Source: Pseudomonas sp. MH9.2 (GTDB lineage: Bacteria > Pseudomonadota > Gammaproteobacteria > Pseudomonadales > Pseudomonadaceae). Taken from it: a DNA stretch of 64,000 nt. Positions 38,792-48,285 of the stretch are shown here, piece by piece. Within the stretch, counting starts at the first letter, position 1, and each line of letters starts with the position of its first letter. The DNA lies in NCBI RefSeq assembly GCF_034353875.1, contig NZ_CP133784.1, forward strand, positions 4,740,501-4,804,500, in the 5' to 3' direction. The notes beneath the pieces were generated by a model. It was not told the origin of the DNA. It made no database searches and saw only the letters and a program-made list of their open reading frames with translations. The position numbers were made by a program, and so were the translations under genes.

Positions 38792-39460
38792 ATGATCGAT
38801 CTCGCTACCTGGAACCTCTCCGTCCCTGTCGGTCCTCCCGCCGTCACCATTGATACGCCAACACTGGTGGGTGGTTATCAGGATGGTTACTTCCGCTCGG
38901 GGGACACCTTGTTCTTTTGGGTGCCGGTAACCGGCTCCAGAACTGAAAATGCGATATATCCCCGCACCGAACTGCGCGAGACCAAGGCCGATGGCAGCGT
39001 CAGCAACTGGAAATTTCCCCAGGCAGACAACGTCCTGCGTGCCGCGCTGTTGGTCAGTCAGGTACCCTCGACGGGCAAAATCGTGATTGGTCAGATTCAT
39101 TGTTACCAAAGCGCGGAGCCGTTGCTCAAGCTCGAATACCAGTACAAGGAAAAGCTCAAGACCGGCAACATCGTTGTCAAGTTTCGACGCGCACCCGGCG
39201 TGGAGCCTGAGGTCATCATCATTGCCGAACAGGTGCCGATGAATCAGCGCTTCACCTACACCATTCACCTGACGCCCAACGGCAACCTGACCGTCAACGC
39301 ATTCGACCATGTCTGGACCGCAGCTCTGGATTCATCCTGGAGCACCCGGCTTTTGTACTTCAAGGCAGGCGTCTACGTTCAGGACAATACGGGCTACACC
39401 ACTGAAGGCGGGGCGGCGACGTTCTACAAGCTGACAATTACCCATGACAAGAAGGCTTGA
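38792..39460 (+). CDS. Polysaccharide lyase family 7 (alginate lyase)
   Basis: A 222-residue beta-jelly-roll lyase that cleaves alginate by beta-elimination. All three PL7 signatures are present: PRTELRE, GQIH and YFKAGVYVQ, carrying the catalytic Arg, Gln, His and Tyr. There is no signal peptide: the protein starts directly with MIDLATWNLSVPVG, the usual first strand of the domain. An in-frame TGA lies immediately before the ATG, so no longer form is possible. It is not near alginate synthesis genes. Confidence 0.9.
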   Translation: MIDLATWNLSVPVGPPAVTIDTPTLVGGYQDGYFRSGDTLFFWVPVTGSRTENAIYPRTELRETKADGSVSNWKFPQADNVLRAALLVSQVPSTGKIVIGQIHCYQSAEPLLKLEYQYKEKLKTGNIVVKFRRAPGVEPEVIIIAEQVPMNQRFTYTIHLTPNGNLTVNAFDHVWTAALDSSWSTRLLYFKAGVYVQDNTGYTTEGGAATFYKLTITHDKKA

Positions 39461-39466
39461 GTGGGG

Positions 39467-40870
39467 TCAAGCCGGAAAGACCAGGGTAAACCGAATCGGT
39501 GCGGCAACCGGTTGCGCGACGGTGACGCGTCCGCCATGCAGATGCATGATCGCGGCGACAATGGCCAACCCCAGACCATTGGAGTCGGAGCGTTGATGGC
39601 GTGAAGCGTCGCCGCGGTAGAAACGGTCGAACAACCGGGTCAAGGCCGCAGGCGCCAGCACCGGACCCTGATTCTCCACCTGGATCAGCCATTCGCTATC
39701 GCGCCTGTCGACGCGCACCAGAATCTCGCTGTCCGCATCGGCGTAGCGAATGGCATTGGCCACCAGATTGCTCAACGCCCGCCGCAGAAGGATCGGGTCG
39801 GCGTTCAAGGTCCCGCCGCCAGAAGTCTGGATGCGCAATTGACGCTCTTCTGCCAACCCTTCGAAATAACCGGCGACGCGCTGCAGTTCGTCTTCCAGAT
39901 TCAGTGGCTGACGTTCGAGCACGGCTTGTGCGTCATCAGCCCGGGCGAGGAACAGGATGCTCTCGACCAGTCGGGAAATCCGCTCCAACTCCTCAAGATT
40001 CGAGGCCAGCAACGCTTGGTATTCATCCACGCTGCGGGTCTGGCGCAACGCAACCTGACAATGCCCCATCAGTGAGCCGACAGGTGTGCGAATCTCATGG
40101 GCCAGGTCTGCGGAAAACTGCATCAGCCGCTGATAACCGTCGGCCAGGCGATCAAGCATGGCGTTGAAAGCGTCGCTGAGTTGATGCAGCTCCACGGGTG
40201 TGTCGTGGCTGTCCAGGCGGCTACCTCTGTGGCTGTCGAGCGTCGCCGGGGTGATGTCTGCCGCGTGTGCCGCCATTCGCCGCAACGGGCGTAAACCACG
40301 GCGCAATAACAGATAACCGAGCAGCGCGGCGATGACGAAAGCCAGGGTCATGGCCACGTAGATGCGCTGTCTGAAACTGGCGAGCATGGCCATTTCCTTG
40401 ACCATTACATGCGCGGCCAGCAGGTGCACCTCGGTGTTGCCCGACAGCGCCTGCACGGATGCGGCGCGCAAGGGCACGCCTTCCAGGCTCATCCCACTGC
40501 GCAGGTCGGTGTCGTTGAGGGCTTGATCCTGGCCGACCACCGGTACCTGTGGCAGCGGCGCGTGCGACGGATTGACCGAGATCACCGGGGGCTTGCCCGG
40601 TTCACCGATGATGAAAATGTCTTCTTCGCTGTCGAGCATGTTTTCGAACAGTTGCGGACTGCTCTCAAGTTTGTCCAGGGTCAGGTCGTAGCGCAGCAGT
40701 TTGCGAAAATGATCGAGCCGGGCCAGCACGGCATGGTCGCTGCGCTGCATCACGGTCCGTCCTATCGATACGTAAAGATACAGGCCGGCTCCAGCCACGG
40801 TGAGCATTGCCACCAGCGCGAATGCCAGCGTGGTGCGCAGGGTCAGGGATGGCGGGCGTCGGGACCGCAT
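39467..40870 (-). CDS. Two-component sensor histidine kinase (heavy-metal/HprS type)
   Basis: A 467-residue inner-membrane kinase. TM1 is [20 protein letters not shown], followed by a ~130-residue periplasmic sensor and TM2 ([20 protein letters not shown]). HAMP comes next. The phosphorylated-His box is [16 protein letters not shown], and the HATPase domain ends with [12 protein letters not shown] and [18 protein letters not shown]. It resembles the CusS/IrlS/HprS subgroup. The start overlaps the regulator's end by 28 bases. The input signal is unknown; copper or oxidant (chlorine or peroxide) are the likely ones from the family. Confidence 0.9.
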   Translation of the reverse strand: MRSRRPPSLTLRTTLAFALVAMLTVAGAGLYLYVSIGRTVMQRSDHAVLARLDHFRKLLRYDLTLDKLESSPQLFENMLDSEEDIFIIGEPGKPPVISVNPSHAPLPQVPVVGQDQALNDTDLRSGMSLEGVPLRAASVQALSGNTEVHLLAAHVMVKEMAMLASFRQRIYVAMTLAFVIAALLGYLLLRRGLRPLRRMAAHAADITPATLDSHRGSRLDSHDTPVELHQLSDAFNAMLDRLADGYQRLMQFSADLAHEIRTPVGSLMGHCQVALRQTRSVDEYQALLASNLEELERISRLVESILFLARADDAQAVLERQPLNLEDELQRVAGYFEGLAEERQLRIQTSGGGTLNADPILLRRALSNLVANAIRYADADSEILVRVDRRDSEWLIQVENQGPVLAPAALTRLFDRFYRGDASRHQRSDSNGLGLAIVAAIMHLHGGRVTVAQPVAAPIRFTLVFPA

Positions 40871-41538
40871 GGTCGCACCTCGCAGACGTAACCGATGCCG
40901 CGCACGGTATGGATGAGTTTTACCGGGTAGGGCAGGTCGATCTTGCTGCGCAGACGTTTGATCGCGACATCGACCACATTGGTGTCGCTGTCGAAGTTCA
41001 TGTCCCAGACCTCCGAGGCGATCTGTGCCCTGGACAGCACATCGCCTTCGCGGCGCAGCAGCAGATGCAACAGCGCGAATTCCTTGTTGGTCAGGACAAT
41101 CACCTGTTGTTGGCGGGTCACCCTGCGTCGCAGCAGGTCTAGCTCCAAGTCGGCGATATGGAAATGATCCGGTTCGCGGACCACGCCCCGACGCAGCACG
41201 GTGCGGATGCGCAGCAGCAACTCAGTGAAGGAAAACGGTTTTACCAGATAGTCGTCGGCGCCCAGCTCCAGGCCACGAATGCGATCCTGCAATTGATCGC
41301 GCGCAGTGAGGAACAGCACGGGCACATCCTGTTTGGCGCGCAGCACTTCGATAATCTGCCAGCCATCGATGCCTGGCAGCATCACATCGAGCACGATCAA
41401 GTCATAGCGCTGTTCGAGGGCCATGTGCAGGCCATCGGTGCCGTGTTGGGTCCAGTCGACTTTATAACCCGACTCGCCAAGGCCCTTTTTCAGGTACTCG
41501 CCGGTCTTGGTGTCGTCTTCGATGAGCAGGATGTGCAC
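40843..41538 (-). CDS. OmpR-family response regulator (CusR/HprR-like)
   Basis: A 231-residue regulator. The receiver domain (1-~115) has the phospho-acceptor Asp51 in [14 protein letters not shown]. The C-terminal winged helix has [20 protein letters not shown] and [17 protein letters not shown], ending in VRGIGYVCE. The closest subgroup is CusR/CopR/HprR. It is divergent from the exported-protein/cytochrome/molybdoenzyme operon, with two TGACA-N4-TGTCA boxes between, so it probably controls both. Confidence 0.92.
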   Translation of the reverse strand: MHILLIEDDTKTGEYLKKGLGESGYKVDWTQHGTDGLHMALEQRYDLIVLDVMLPGIDGWQIIEVLRAKQDVPVLFLTARDQLQDRIRGLELGADDYLVKPFSFTELLLRIRTVLRRGVVREPDHFHIADLELDLLRRRVTRQQQVIVLTNKEFALLHLLLRREGDVLSRAQIASEVWDMNFDSDTNVVDVAIKRLRSKIDLPYPVKLIHTVRGIGYVCEVRPCGPDARHP

Positions 41539-41633
41539 CGTTGGGTCTCCATGTTCTTCACACAGGCTGGAGCGTTTCCAACGAGGAGCGTTGGGCAGGT
41601 TTGGAGTTTAACCAAGTGCCATGAGGGTGTCGG

Positions 41634-41690
41634 TGACATTTTTGTCATGCGCGATCTACCTGCGCCGAATGACAAAAATGTCATTCGGCG
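41634..41690. promoter_or_regulatory. Two CusR/HprR-type boxes in the divergent promoter
   Basis: Site 1 is TGACATTTTTGTCA (41634-41647) and site 2 is TGACAAAAATGTCA (41670-41683), exact reverse complements of each other, with centres 36 bases apart. Site 2 sits in a longer hairpin with 12-base arms CGCCGAATGACA and TGTCATTCGGCG around AAAA (41663-41690). The TGACA...TGTCA core matches the known E. coli CusR/HprR box. Confidence 0.7.
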
Positions 41691-41753
41691 GTCATGCTGC
41701 CGTGCGGGTTCCAGGGTGATGATGGCTACTAACTCACTCAACCAGGTATCGAC

Positions 41754-42359
41754 ATGAAGAATGCACTGTCCACAACGTTCGGCTTGCTTCTGCTCAGCGC
41801 CGCAGTCATGACCCAGGCCGCCGACATGCCAGTGGTCAAGCCCATGCGCGGCACTGTTGATAGCCTCCAGGCTGATACGTTGAATTTCACCAACCGTGCC
41901 GGTCAACATCAGAGCATCGGCTTGACCGACAAGACGACGATTCGCTTGATTTCAAAAACCAGCCTGGATTCGATCAAAACTGACAGCTTTATCGGTTCGG
42001 CGGCCACACCGCAGGCTGATGGCACGTTGAAAGCATTGGAAGTTACCGTGTTCGAAGCTAGCCTCAAAGGCAGCGGTGAAGGCCACTACGGTTGGGAAAA
42101 TGCCGACGGCAGTACCGGCACCATGACCAACGGCACGGTTGGTACGCTGGCAAAAACCAATGGTCGCACCTTGACCGTGCTCTATAAGGGCGGCGAAAAA
42201 CAGCTGGTCGTGCCAGAAGACGTGCCGATCGCCTACGTTCAACCTGGCGAGCGCAGCGCACTGAAAGCCGGTGCCAAGATCGTTCTGTTCCCGGCCGATG
42301 ACGGTAAATCCGCGCGCGGTATTGCCGTGGGCAAGGATGGTTTCACGCCACCGATGTAA
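41754..42359 (+). CDS. Exported protein of unknown function (DUF5666-like repeats)
   Basis: A 201-residue protein with signal peptide MKNALSTTFGLLLLSAAVMTQAA. The mature part looks like small beta-barrel units: MRGTVDSLQADTLNFTNRAG and MTNGTVGTLAKTNGRTLTVL are similar to each other and to DUF5666/OB-like domains. No enzyme motif is seen. It is the first gene of an operon with a cytochrome b and a molybdenum oxidoreductase, so a periplasmic partner role is possible. Confidence 0.75.
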   Translation: MKNALSTTFGLLLLSAAVMTQAADMPVVKPMRGTVDSLQADTLNFTNRAGQHQSIGLTDKTTIRLISKTSLDSIKTDSFIGSAATPQADGTLKALEVTVFEASLKGSGEGHYGWENADGSTGTMTNGTVGTLAKTNGRTLTVLYKGGEKQLVVPEDVPIAYVQPGERSALKAGAKIVLFPADDGKSARGIAVGKDGFTPPM

Positions 42360-42402
42360 CGCAGAGCGAGGGCGTCGGATTCAGACACCACAGGAGACCG
42401 CC

Positions 42403-43011
42403 ATGAGCACTCGACATATCCATCCCTGGCCAGTGCGGCTTACGCATTGGCTCAACGCGCTGGGCATGGTTGGCATGTTCATGAGCGGCTGGGGCATCTA
42501 CAACGCTTCACCTTTATTCTCTTTCCGCTTCCCCCGCGAGATAACTCTGGGCGGTTGGCTCGGTGGTTCCATCGCTTGGCATCTGGCAGTGATGTGGCTG
42601 CTGGTGATCAACGGCCTGGCATACGTGTTGTACGGCGTGTTCAGTCAGCACTTCAAACGCGATTTGTTACCGATTTCAGTGGACGCGGTGAGGCGTGATC
42701 TGGGGGATGCCCTGCGCTTGCGTCTGGCTCACCAACAGGGGCGCTACAACGCCGTGCAACGGTTGTCGTATTGGCTGGTGTTGGCGCTGGGCGTGCTGGT
42801 GGTCTTGTCCGGGCTGTCGATCTGGAAGCCGGTCCAGTTGCAGGTGCTGTGTAGCTTGCTGGGCGGGTACGACTTCGCTCGTTTCGTGCATTTTGGCGCC
42901 ATGGCCGGGATCGGTGCATTCGTCGTCGTCCATTTGGTGTTGGTACTGCTGGTGCCACGTACATTTGTGCCGATGATTACCGGTGGTACTCGGGAGAATT
43001 CCAATGACTGA
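42403..43011 (+). CDS. Cytochrome b561-type membrane subunit
   Basis: A 202-residue membrane protein with about four helices. Haem-binding histidines are suggested in HPWPVRLTHWLNALGMVGMF and in the last helices (FVHFGAMAGIGAFVVVHLVL). The family feeds electrons from quinol to periplasmic partners. The start ATG 42403 follows AGGAG at 8 bases; an earlier in-frame ATG at 42271 lies inside the previous gene. It overlaps the molybdoenzyme gene by 8 bases, so the two should form one complex, comparable in layout to MsrPQ. Confidence 0.88.
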   Translation: MSTRHIHPWPVRLTHWLNALGMVGMFMSGWGIYNASPLFSFRFPREITLGGWLGGSIAWHLAVMWLLVINGLAYVLYGVFSQHFKRDLLPISVDAVRRDLGDALRLRLAHQQGRYNAVQRLSYWLVLALGVLVVLSGLSIWKPVQLQVLCSLLGGYDFARFVHFGAMAGIGAFVVVHLVLVLLVPRTFVPMITGGTRENSND

Positions 43012-43771
43012 ACCCAAACAGCGGCCACCTGGTTTGCGCCTGGAACCGGCGCAGCAGACCCAATTGATCAATATTCAACGGCGCTCGTTTCTGCGCGCCG
43101 GGCTGACGATCGGTGCAATGTCGATGCTCACGGGCTGCAACCTGGAGAGTGACGATGCTGTGGATAAAACTTTGTGGGCCATGTCGCGCTGGAACGACCG
43201 GGTTCAGGCCTGGCTGTTCAGCGGTCAACGTCTGGCGCCGACCTACGATCTGGCAAAGGTCACCAGTCCGTTCCCGTTCAATGCGTTCTACCCTGAATAC
43301 AATGTGCCCGAGGTCGATCTTTCCACGTACCGTCTGGCGGTGTCCGGGTTGGTGCGTGACACGCAACCCTGGACCCTGGAAAACTTGCGCAAGCTGCCGC
43401 AACGCACCGACATCACGCGGCTGATCTGCGTCGAGGGCTGGAGCGCGATTGGCCAATGGGGCGGGGTCCCTTTGCGCACGTTTCTGGAACACATTGGCGC
43501 GGACACCACGGCAAAATTCGTCGGGTTCAAATGTGCTGACAAATACTACTCAAGCCTGGACATGCCGACCGCGCTGCATCCACAAACTTTGCTGGCGCTG
43601 GATTTCGGCCAAGTAGCACTGCCACCGGATTATGGTTATCCATTGCGTGTGCGGGTGCCGACCAAGTTGGGGTTCAAGAATCCCAAGCACATCGTCGAAC
43701 TCTTCGTGACCAATGAATACCCGGGCGGGTACTGGGAAGACCAGGGCTATAACTGGTTTAGCGGGAGTTAA
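43004..43771 (+). CDS. Tat-exported molybdopterin-dependent oxidoreductase (sulfite oxidase/MsrP fold)
   Basis: A 255-residue protein. The twin-arginine signal is RRSFLRAGLTIGAMSMLTGC; the final Cys also fits a lipobox. The oxidoreductase domain shows ITRLICVEGWSAIGQWGG, whose Cys is the probable molybdenum ligand, and FVGFKCADKYYSSLDM. The end KHIVELFVTNEYPGGYWE is typical. The start ATG 43004 has GGGAG at about 8 bases. With the cytochrome it may act as a periplasmic reductase; methionine-sulfoxide repair is suggested by the HprR-like control but not proven. Confidence 0.88.
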   Translation: MTEPKQRPPGLRLEPAQQTQLINIQRRSFLRAGLTIGAMSMLTGCNLESDDAVDKTLWAMSRWNDRVQAWLFSGQRLAPTYDLAKVTSPFPFNAFYPEYNVPEVDLSTYRLAVSGLVRDTQPWTLENLRKLPQRTDITRLICVEGWSAIGQWGGVPLRTFLEHIGADTTAKFVGFKCADKYYSSLDMPTALHPQTLLALDFGQVALPPDYGYPLRVRVPTKLGFKNPKHIVELFVTNEYPGGYWEDQGYNWFSGS

Positions 43772-43807
43772 AGCAACCGCTGCACAGTTGATCGCAGCCT
43801 TCAGGGG

Positions 43808-43844
43808 AGCAGCTTCAGGATTCCTGGATACTGAAGCTGCTTTT
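43808..43844 (+). terminator. Rho-independent terminator of the molybdoenzyme operon
   Basis: AGCAGCTTCAG (43808-43818) pairs with CTGAAGCTGCT (43831-43841), with a 12-base loop and TTTT at the end. It lies between the molybdoenzyme and the convergent imelysin gene, just before the stop of the latter. Confidence 0.75.
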
Positions 43845-43847
43845 CAC

Positions 43848-44672
43848 TCAGTTCAGACCCAGCTTGCCACGCAAGGTGGACAGGTCTTCAGCCAGGGTGT
43901 TGACCGGGCCAATCAGTGCCTTGCGGTCATTTGCACTGACTTTGTCATACGTCTCGTAGCCACCGTCTTTGGTTTTGTATTTGGCCAGGATCTTGTTGAC
44001 CGTCGCAAAGTTCTTGTCGACTTTGGCGGCAAACACCGTGTCCTGCTTTTCGATCTGCGGGCGGAACAGGTCGACGATTTTTTTGGCGCCGTCGATGTTG
44101 CCCTGGAAGTCATACAGGTCAGTGTGGCTGTAACGGTCTTCTTCACCGGAAATCTTGGTGGCAGCGACTTCTTCGAGCAGCACTGCCGCACCGCCAACCA
44201 CTTTTTCAGGTGGGAAGGTCAGGCCGGCAACGCGTGTTTGCAGGTCTTTGACATCGCCGTTGAGTTTGTCGGCCAGTTCGCCCAGGCCCTGGGTGCTGTT
44301 CTCGGAGAACAGGCTGTATTCGATGCGGTGGAAACCGGTGAAGTCTTCAGCGGTCACGCCTTTTTCGTGGTCATCAACGCGTGAATCGATGGAGGCATCC
44401 AGGTCGCTGAACAACTCGGCGATGGGCTCAACGGACTCGTAATAAACGCGAGTCGGCGCATACAGTTTTTTGGCGGTGGCCAGGTCGCCTTTTTTCACGG
44501 CATCGGTGAACTGTTGGGTGTGGCTACCCAGCTCATCAAGCTGTTCGGTGACGTAGATTTTGTAGTCCGAGATCGGTCCCACCAGGTCCAGCGGCGCTGT
44601 CGCGGCGAAGGCGGCCAAGGGAGTCTGGAGCAAGCCAAAGGTAAGCATCACAACGAGAGGCGACTTTTTCAT
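43848..44672 (-). CDS. Second imelysin-domain protein of the efe operon (EfeM/EfeO-like)
   Basis: A 274-residue periplasmic protein with signal peptide [20 protein letters not shown]. It contains only the imelysin (peptidase M75) domain, with the HxxE metal motif in [10 protein letters not shown] and conserved [19 protein letters not shown]. It lacks the cupredoxin domain of classical EfeO. The ATG 44672 has GGAAAAG upstream. It is the last gene of the operon, 29 bases after efeB. It probably binds ferrous/ferric iron or assists EfeO. Confidence 0.88.
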   Translation of the reverse strand: MKKSPLVVMLTFGLLQTPLAAFAATAPLDLVGPISDYKIYVTEQLDELGSHTQQFTDAVKKGDLATAKKLYAPTRVYYESVEPIAELFSDLDASIDSRVDDHEKGVTAEDFTGFHRIEYSLFSENSTQGLGELADKLNGDVKDLQTRVAGLTFPPEKVVGGAAVLLEEVAATKISGEEDRYSHTDLYDFQGNIDGAKKIVDLFRPQIEKQDTVFAAKVDKNFATVNKILAKYKTKDGGYETYDKVSANDRKALIGPVNTLAEDLSTLRGKLGLN

Positions 44673-44701
44673 GGGACTTTTCCGGGTGAAATTAGTGTGG
44701 G

Positions 44702-46012
44702 TCAAAGCGTTTTCGTCGGTGTGGAGGCGGCAAGCAGCGACCGACCGAGGTAATCCTGATCGCCGACGACACCGGGCAACGTGAAGAAGTAGCCACCGCC
44801 AATGGGCTTCAGGTACTCCTCCAGAGGTTCGCCATTGAGGCGGGTTTGCACGGTGATAAAGCCTTTTTCCAGATCGGACTGGTAGCAGATGAACAACAGG
44901 CCCATGTCGAGCTGACCGTTCTTGCTCACGCCATTGGAGTAGTTGAACGGGCGGCGCAAAATCCGGTTGCGTTCAGTGTCGGCGGTGCGTGGGTTGGCCA
45001 TCCTGATATGTGAGTCCAGGCGAGTCTGCTTGCCGTGGGGATCGGCAGCGTAGTTCGGCACGTCGGTCTCCTGCTTGCCATCCATCGGCGCGCCGGTGGT
45101 CTTGACCCGGCCAAAGATCGCTTGCTGTTCCTGCAGTGGCGTCCGGTCCCAGCGCTCGACGAAGTTACGGATGATCCGCACTGCCTGATAGCTACCGCTG
45201 ACAGCCCATGCGGGCTCATCGCTGCGGGGTTGAACCCAGACCAGGTAGTCCATGGCTTTTTGATCGTTGGAATCGGGGTTGGCTGAACCGTCGCGGAAAC
45301 CGAGGAAGTTACGTGCACTCTCTGCGGGCTGCCCGGGTTTGACGGGGGCCTGAGCCGGCACGGTGCCTTCCTGCTTCCAGCGCACCAACAACAAGTCGGG
45401 CAGATTTTTGACGATGTCACGCAGGGCGTGAATATTGCTGTCGGGGGTGTTGGAGCAGAACTGAATGCTCAAGTCACCGTGGCAGCGGTCAGGCTCCAGC
45501 GCGTCATTAGGGAAGCCAATCATCCGGATCAGGCGCGTGGGCTTGACCGACGCCAGGCCGAAACGCTCGTCGAACAGCGACTCACCGACCGACACGGTGA
45601 TGGTCAGGTTGTCCGGCGTCACCACCGGACCGAGGATGCCCGAATCCACCGTTGGCAATTTCGGATCGACCTGCGGCACGACGCCTCCTGTCATCAGGAA
45701 CGCAATACGCTCGTTCAGCGTGCGGAACAGACGCTCCAGATCTTCGCGGTCGGCAGCCAGTACGTCGAACGATACGAGCATGCCCGCAGCCGGGCGAGGC
45801 GTGACAATGCCCGTCTGGTGACGGCCATGGAACAGGTTACGGTCCTGGGTCTTTTCGCTGTGCGGCGCTTCGGTGACTTGCGCCTGGGACGCCGCCAAAA
45901 CGTTGCTGCTCAGGCTGCTACCCGCCAATGCTGCACCCGCCGCGCCGAGTCCCAGAAGCACGCGGCGACGTTGGGCTGAAAGCGGGGCGTTGGACATATC
46001 TGAATCTTTCAT
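44702..46012 (-). CDS. efeB: Dyp-type peroxidase / deferrochelatase EfeB
   Basis: A 436-residue haem peroxidase exported by Tat: [17 protein letters not shown] is the twin-arginine signal. The Dyp signature GFRDGSANP (GxxDG) is intact, with distal Asp, and a haem-ligand His region lies near [18 protein letters not shown]. In the Efe system it oxidises ferrous iron or releases iron from haem. The start may be ATG 46012 or ATG 45997 ([11 protein letters not shown]). It is third in the efe operon. Confidence 0.93.
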   Translation of the reverse strand: MKDSDMSNAPLSAQRRRVLLGLGAAGAALAGSSLSSNVLAASQAQVTEAPHSEKTQDRNLFHGRHQTGIVTPRPAAGMLVSFDVLAADREDLERLFRTLNERIAFLMTGGVVPQVDPKLPTVDSGILGPVVTPDNLTITVSVGESLFDERFGLASVKPTRLIRMIGFPNDALEPDRCHGDLSIQFCSNTPDSNIHALRDIVKNLPDLLLVRWKQEGTVPAQAPVKPGQPAESARNFLGFRDGSANPDSNDQKAMDYLVWVQPRSDEPAWAVSGSYQAVRIIRNFVERWDRTPLQEQQAIFGRVKTTGAPMDGKQETDVPNYAADPHGKQTRLDSHIRMANPRTADTERNRILRRPFNYSNGVSKNGQLDMGLLFICYQSDLEKGFITVQTRLNGEPLEEYLKPIGGGYFFTLPGVVGDQDYLGRSLLAASTPTKTL

Positions 46013-46056
46013 AGTGATGAGGTCTTCGTTCTATTACGGGTCTGAAAGGACACTGC

Positions 46057-47265
46057 TTAGAGGCCCTTGAGGCCTAAGGCTGGATCGATTCCATCGAGTG
46101 CGTCGGCCAATGCTTTGGCGCTGTCTGCTATCTGTTGGCGCTGCCCATTCGCGACTTGATCGTAGGGGCGGTAGCCGCTCTCGGTTTTCAAGCTGTCGAG
46201 TTCAGCGCCAAAGGCCGTTGAAGCCGCATCGATCCTTTGCAGCAGCTCGCCAGCTGTCTTGGCCAGCAGCGGACGCAACAGGTCGATGACTTTGCGTGTA
46301 CCTTCCAGATTGGCGGCAAAACCGCTCAGGTCAGCACGGCTGTAGCGCTCTTCTTCGCCGTTGCTGCGGACTTCGGCCAGGGAGCGCATGTTGTGGGTAA
46401 TGATGCCAACCAGTTGCTCGGGGGCCATGGTTTGCGCCATCAATTGTTGCTTGAGGCCAGTGACGTCGGTTTGCAGACGCTGCACCGTCAGCGCCAGGCC
46501 ATCGACTTTGTGCTGATCGAACAAGGCGTACTCAATGCGATGGAAGCCATTGAAGCCCGGGTCTTGTTCGCGTTTTTCGTAGTAATCAGCACGAGCGTTG
46601 ATGGCGTTATCCAGATCGGCAAAGCGCTGTGCGGCAGGTGCAATCCGCTGATAGACGACTCGGGCCTGCAGGTAAGCCGCTTGTGCCTGATCCAGGTCAG
46701 CTACGTCGATGGCCTGTTGCAAGGCGGTAACGGCCTTGATCAGCGCTGAACTCTGGCTGCTCAAATAAACGCGGTATTCGGACAGTGGTCCGATAAACGC
46801 GACCATCGATGGCCGGGCCTTTGCGCTGGCGTCGGATTCAGCGGTGGGGGTCACATGCAGGGTGCCGCGTGGGTTGCTCAGCAGGCCGCAGGTGATGGTG
46901 TAGTCGCCCGGCATCAGGTTGGCATTGATCACCTGGCTCAGCCCCGGCGCGATATTTTCGCGCTCCTCGACCACCAGTACACCGTCGAGGATTTCCCACT
47001 CAACGGCACGTTCGGAGCGGTTGACGATACGAAAGGCGGTGCGTCCAGCAGGTACCGTCAACGCATTCGGCTCACAGCTGTGGGCATGAATGCTGACGAG
47101 GGTCTCGGCACTGTTATTAGCCTGGCGCTTTTGCATCGCAGCGCGGGAGGCATAGTAGAACAGCCCGCCGGCCGCGATCATGATGATCACGGAGCCGACT
47201 ACGGCCAATCGCAAGACGTTATGAGACCTGGCTTTTTCAGGAAGCCCAGAGGGAAGATTCGACAT
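46057..47265 (-). CDS. efeO: Iron uptake protein EfeO (cupredoxin plus imelysin domains)
   Basis: A 402-residue periplasmic protein. It has a membrane anchor or signal at residues ~18-40 (VLRLAVVGSVIIMIAAGGLF). The cupredoxin-like domain (~50-120) contains HAHSCEPNALTVPAGRTAFR and YTITCGLL. The imelysin domain (~130-400) carries the HxxE motif in GFHRIEYALF and EEERYSRADLSGF. It receives iron and passes it to EfeU. It starts 8 bases after the efeU stop. Confidence 0.92.
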   Translation of the reverse strand: MSNLPSGLPEKARSHNVLRLAVVGSVIIMIAAGGLFYYASRAAMQKRQANNSAETLVSIHAHSCEPNALTVPAGRTAFRIVNRSERAVEWEILDGVLVVEERENIAPGLSQVINANLMPGDYTITCGLLSNPRGTLHVTPTAESDASAKARPSMVAFIGPLSEYRVYLSSQSSALIKAVTALQQAIDVADLDQAQAAYLQARVVYQRIAPAAQRFADLDNAINARADYYEKREQDPGFNGFHRIEYALFDQHKVDGLALTVQRLQTDVTGLKQQLMAQTMAPEQLVGIITHNMRSLAEVRSNGEEERYSRADLSGFAANLEGTRKVIDLLRPLLAKTAGELLQRIDAASTAFGAELDSLKTESGYRPYDQVANGQRQQIADSAKALADALDGIDPALGLKGL

Positions 47266-47273
47266 GGGTACCC

Positions 47274-48131
47274 TTATTCGTTCGTAGCGGAAGATGATTG
47301 GCGAAGCACGGGTTTAGCCGATTGAGTCCCCGGCGCTGGCAGGAAGAACAACACCAATGCGCCGATCAGGTAGATCAGGTAGACGCTCAGGGTGCTGACG
47401 GTCGGAGAATCTTGATAACCAAACATGCCGGCCAATACCGAGCCTAATGGGCCGTCCATTGGCAGCGCTGCGCTGATGTCGAACACGACTGTTTGCAGGT
47501 GATTCCACAGTCCGGCCTCATGCAGCGCTTGCACCGACGTAGAGAGAATCCCGGCGGCGACCACCAGAATGAACAGGCCGGTCCAGCGGAAGAACATGCC
47601 CAGATTCAGGCGCATGCTGCCGCTGTAAATGGCAAACCCCACGCCGATGGCCAGGATCAGGCCGAGCAGGGCCCCCATCGGGGCTGCCGTCCCCTCACTC
47701 TGCTGGAACACCGCCAGCAGGAAAAAAACAGTCTCCAGCCCTTCACGGGCGACGGCGAAAAACACCATGGCGATCAGCGCGTAAACCTGATTTTTCGAGG
47801 TGGCAAGTGCGGCATCGAGAGAGGCGTGCAATGAGTGCTTGATGGAGCGTGCGACCTTGCGCATCCAGAACACCATCGAACTGAGAATGCCCACGGCCAC
47901 CAGGCCGATCACGCCTTCGAACAACTCCTGCTGTTTTTGCGGGAATTCGGCGCTGACCAATTCCAGGCCGCCCCCGACCAGGAGCGCCAAGGCTGCCGCG
48001 AGAAAAACACCGATCCACACGGCGGGCATCCATTCTCCGCGGCCGGTCTGTTTCAGGTAGCTGGCAATGATGCCAACGATGAGCGCGGCTTCAATCCCTT
48101 CGCGCAGCATGATCAAAAAAGGAACGAGCAT
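47274..48131 (-). CDS. efeU: Ferrous iron permease EfeU (FTR1 family)
   Basis: A 285-residue inner-membrane permease with about seven helices. Two REXXE iron-binding motifs are present: REGIEAALIVGIIASYLKQT near the N-terminus and REGLETVFFLLAVFQQ in the middle. It is the first gene of efeU-efeO-efeB-imelysin. A Fur-like box ~80-115 bases upstream indicates iron repression. Confidence 0.94.
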   Translation of the reverse strand: MLVPFLIMLREGIEAALIVGIIASYLKQTGRGEWMPAVWIGVFLAAALALLVGGGLELVSAEFPQKQQELFEGVIGLVAVGILSSMVFWMRKVARSIKHSLHASLDAALATSKNQVYALIAMVFFAVAREGLETVFFLLAVFQQSEGTAAPMGALLGLILAIGVGFAIYSGSMRLNLGMFFRWTGLFILVVAAGILSTSVQALHEAGLWNHLQTVVFDISAALPMDGPLGSVLAGMFGYQDSPTVSTLSVYLIYLIGALVLFFLPAPGTQSAKPVLRQSSSATNE

Positions 48132-48210
48132 GTGTCACCAAAATAAGAGCTGCTGGGCGTGTAACCAGATGCGCAACGGAGGCTGTTGCGCGTTTGAGAA
48201 TCTGCAACAT

Positions 48211-48245
48211 AATGATACTCATTACCGAATGAGAATATCATTTTT
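48211..48245 (-). promoter_or_regulatory. Fur box upstream of efeU
   Basis: AATGATACTCATT followed by GAATGAGAATATCATT forms overlapping Fur-type 7-1-7 repeats (consensus TGATAATnATTATCA) ~80 bases before the efeU start. It fits iron-dependent repression of the efe operon. Confidence 0.75.
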
Positions 48246-48285
48246 TTCAAATTTCGGATTTTTTGCAGGCTCGTACAGGTTAGGT

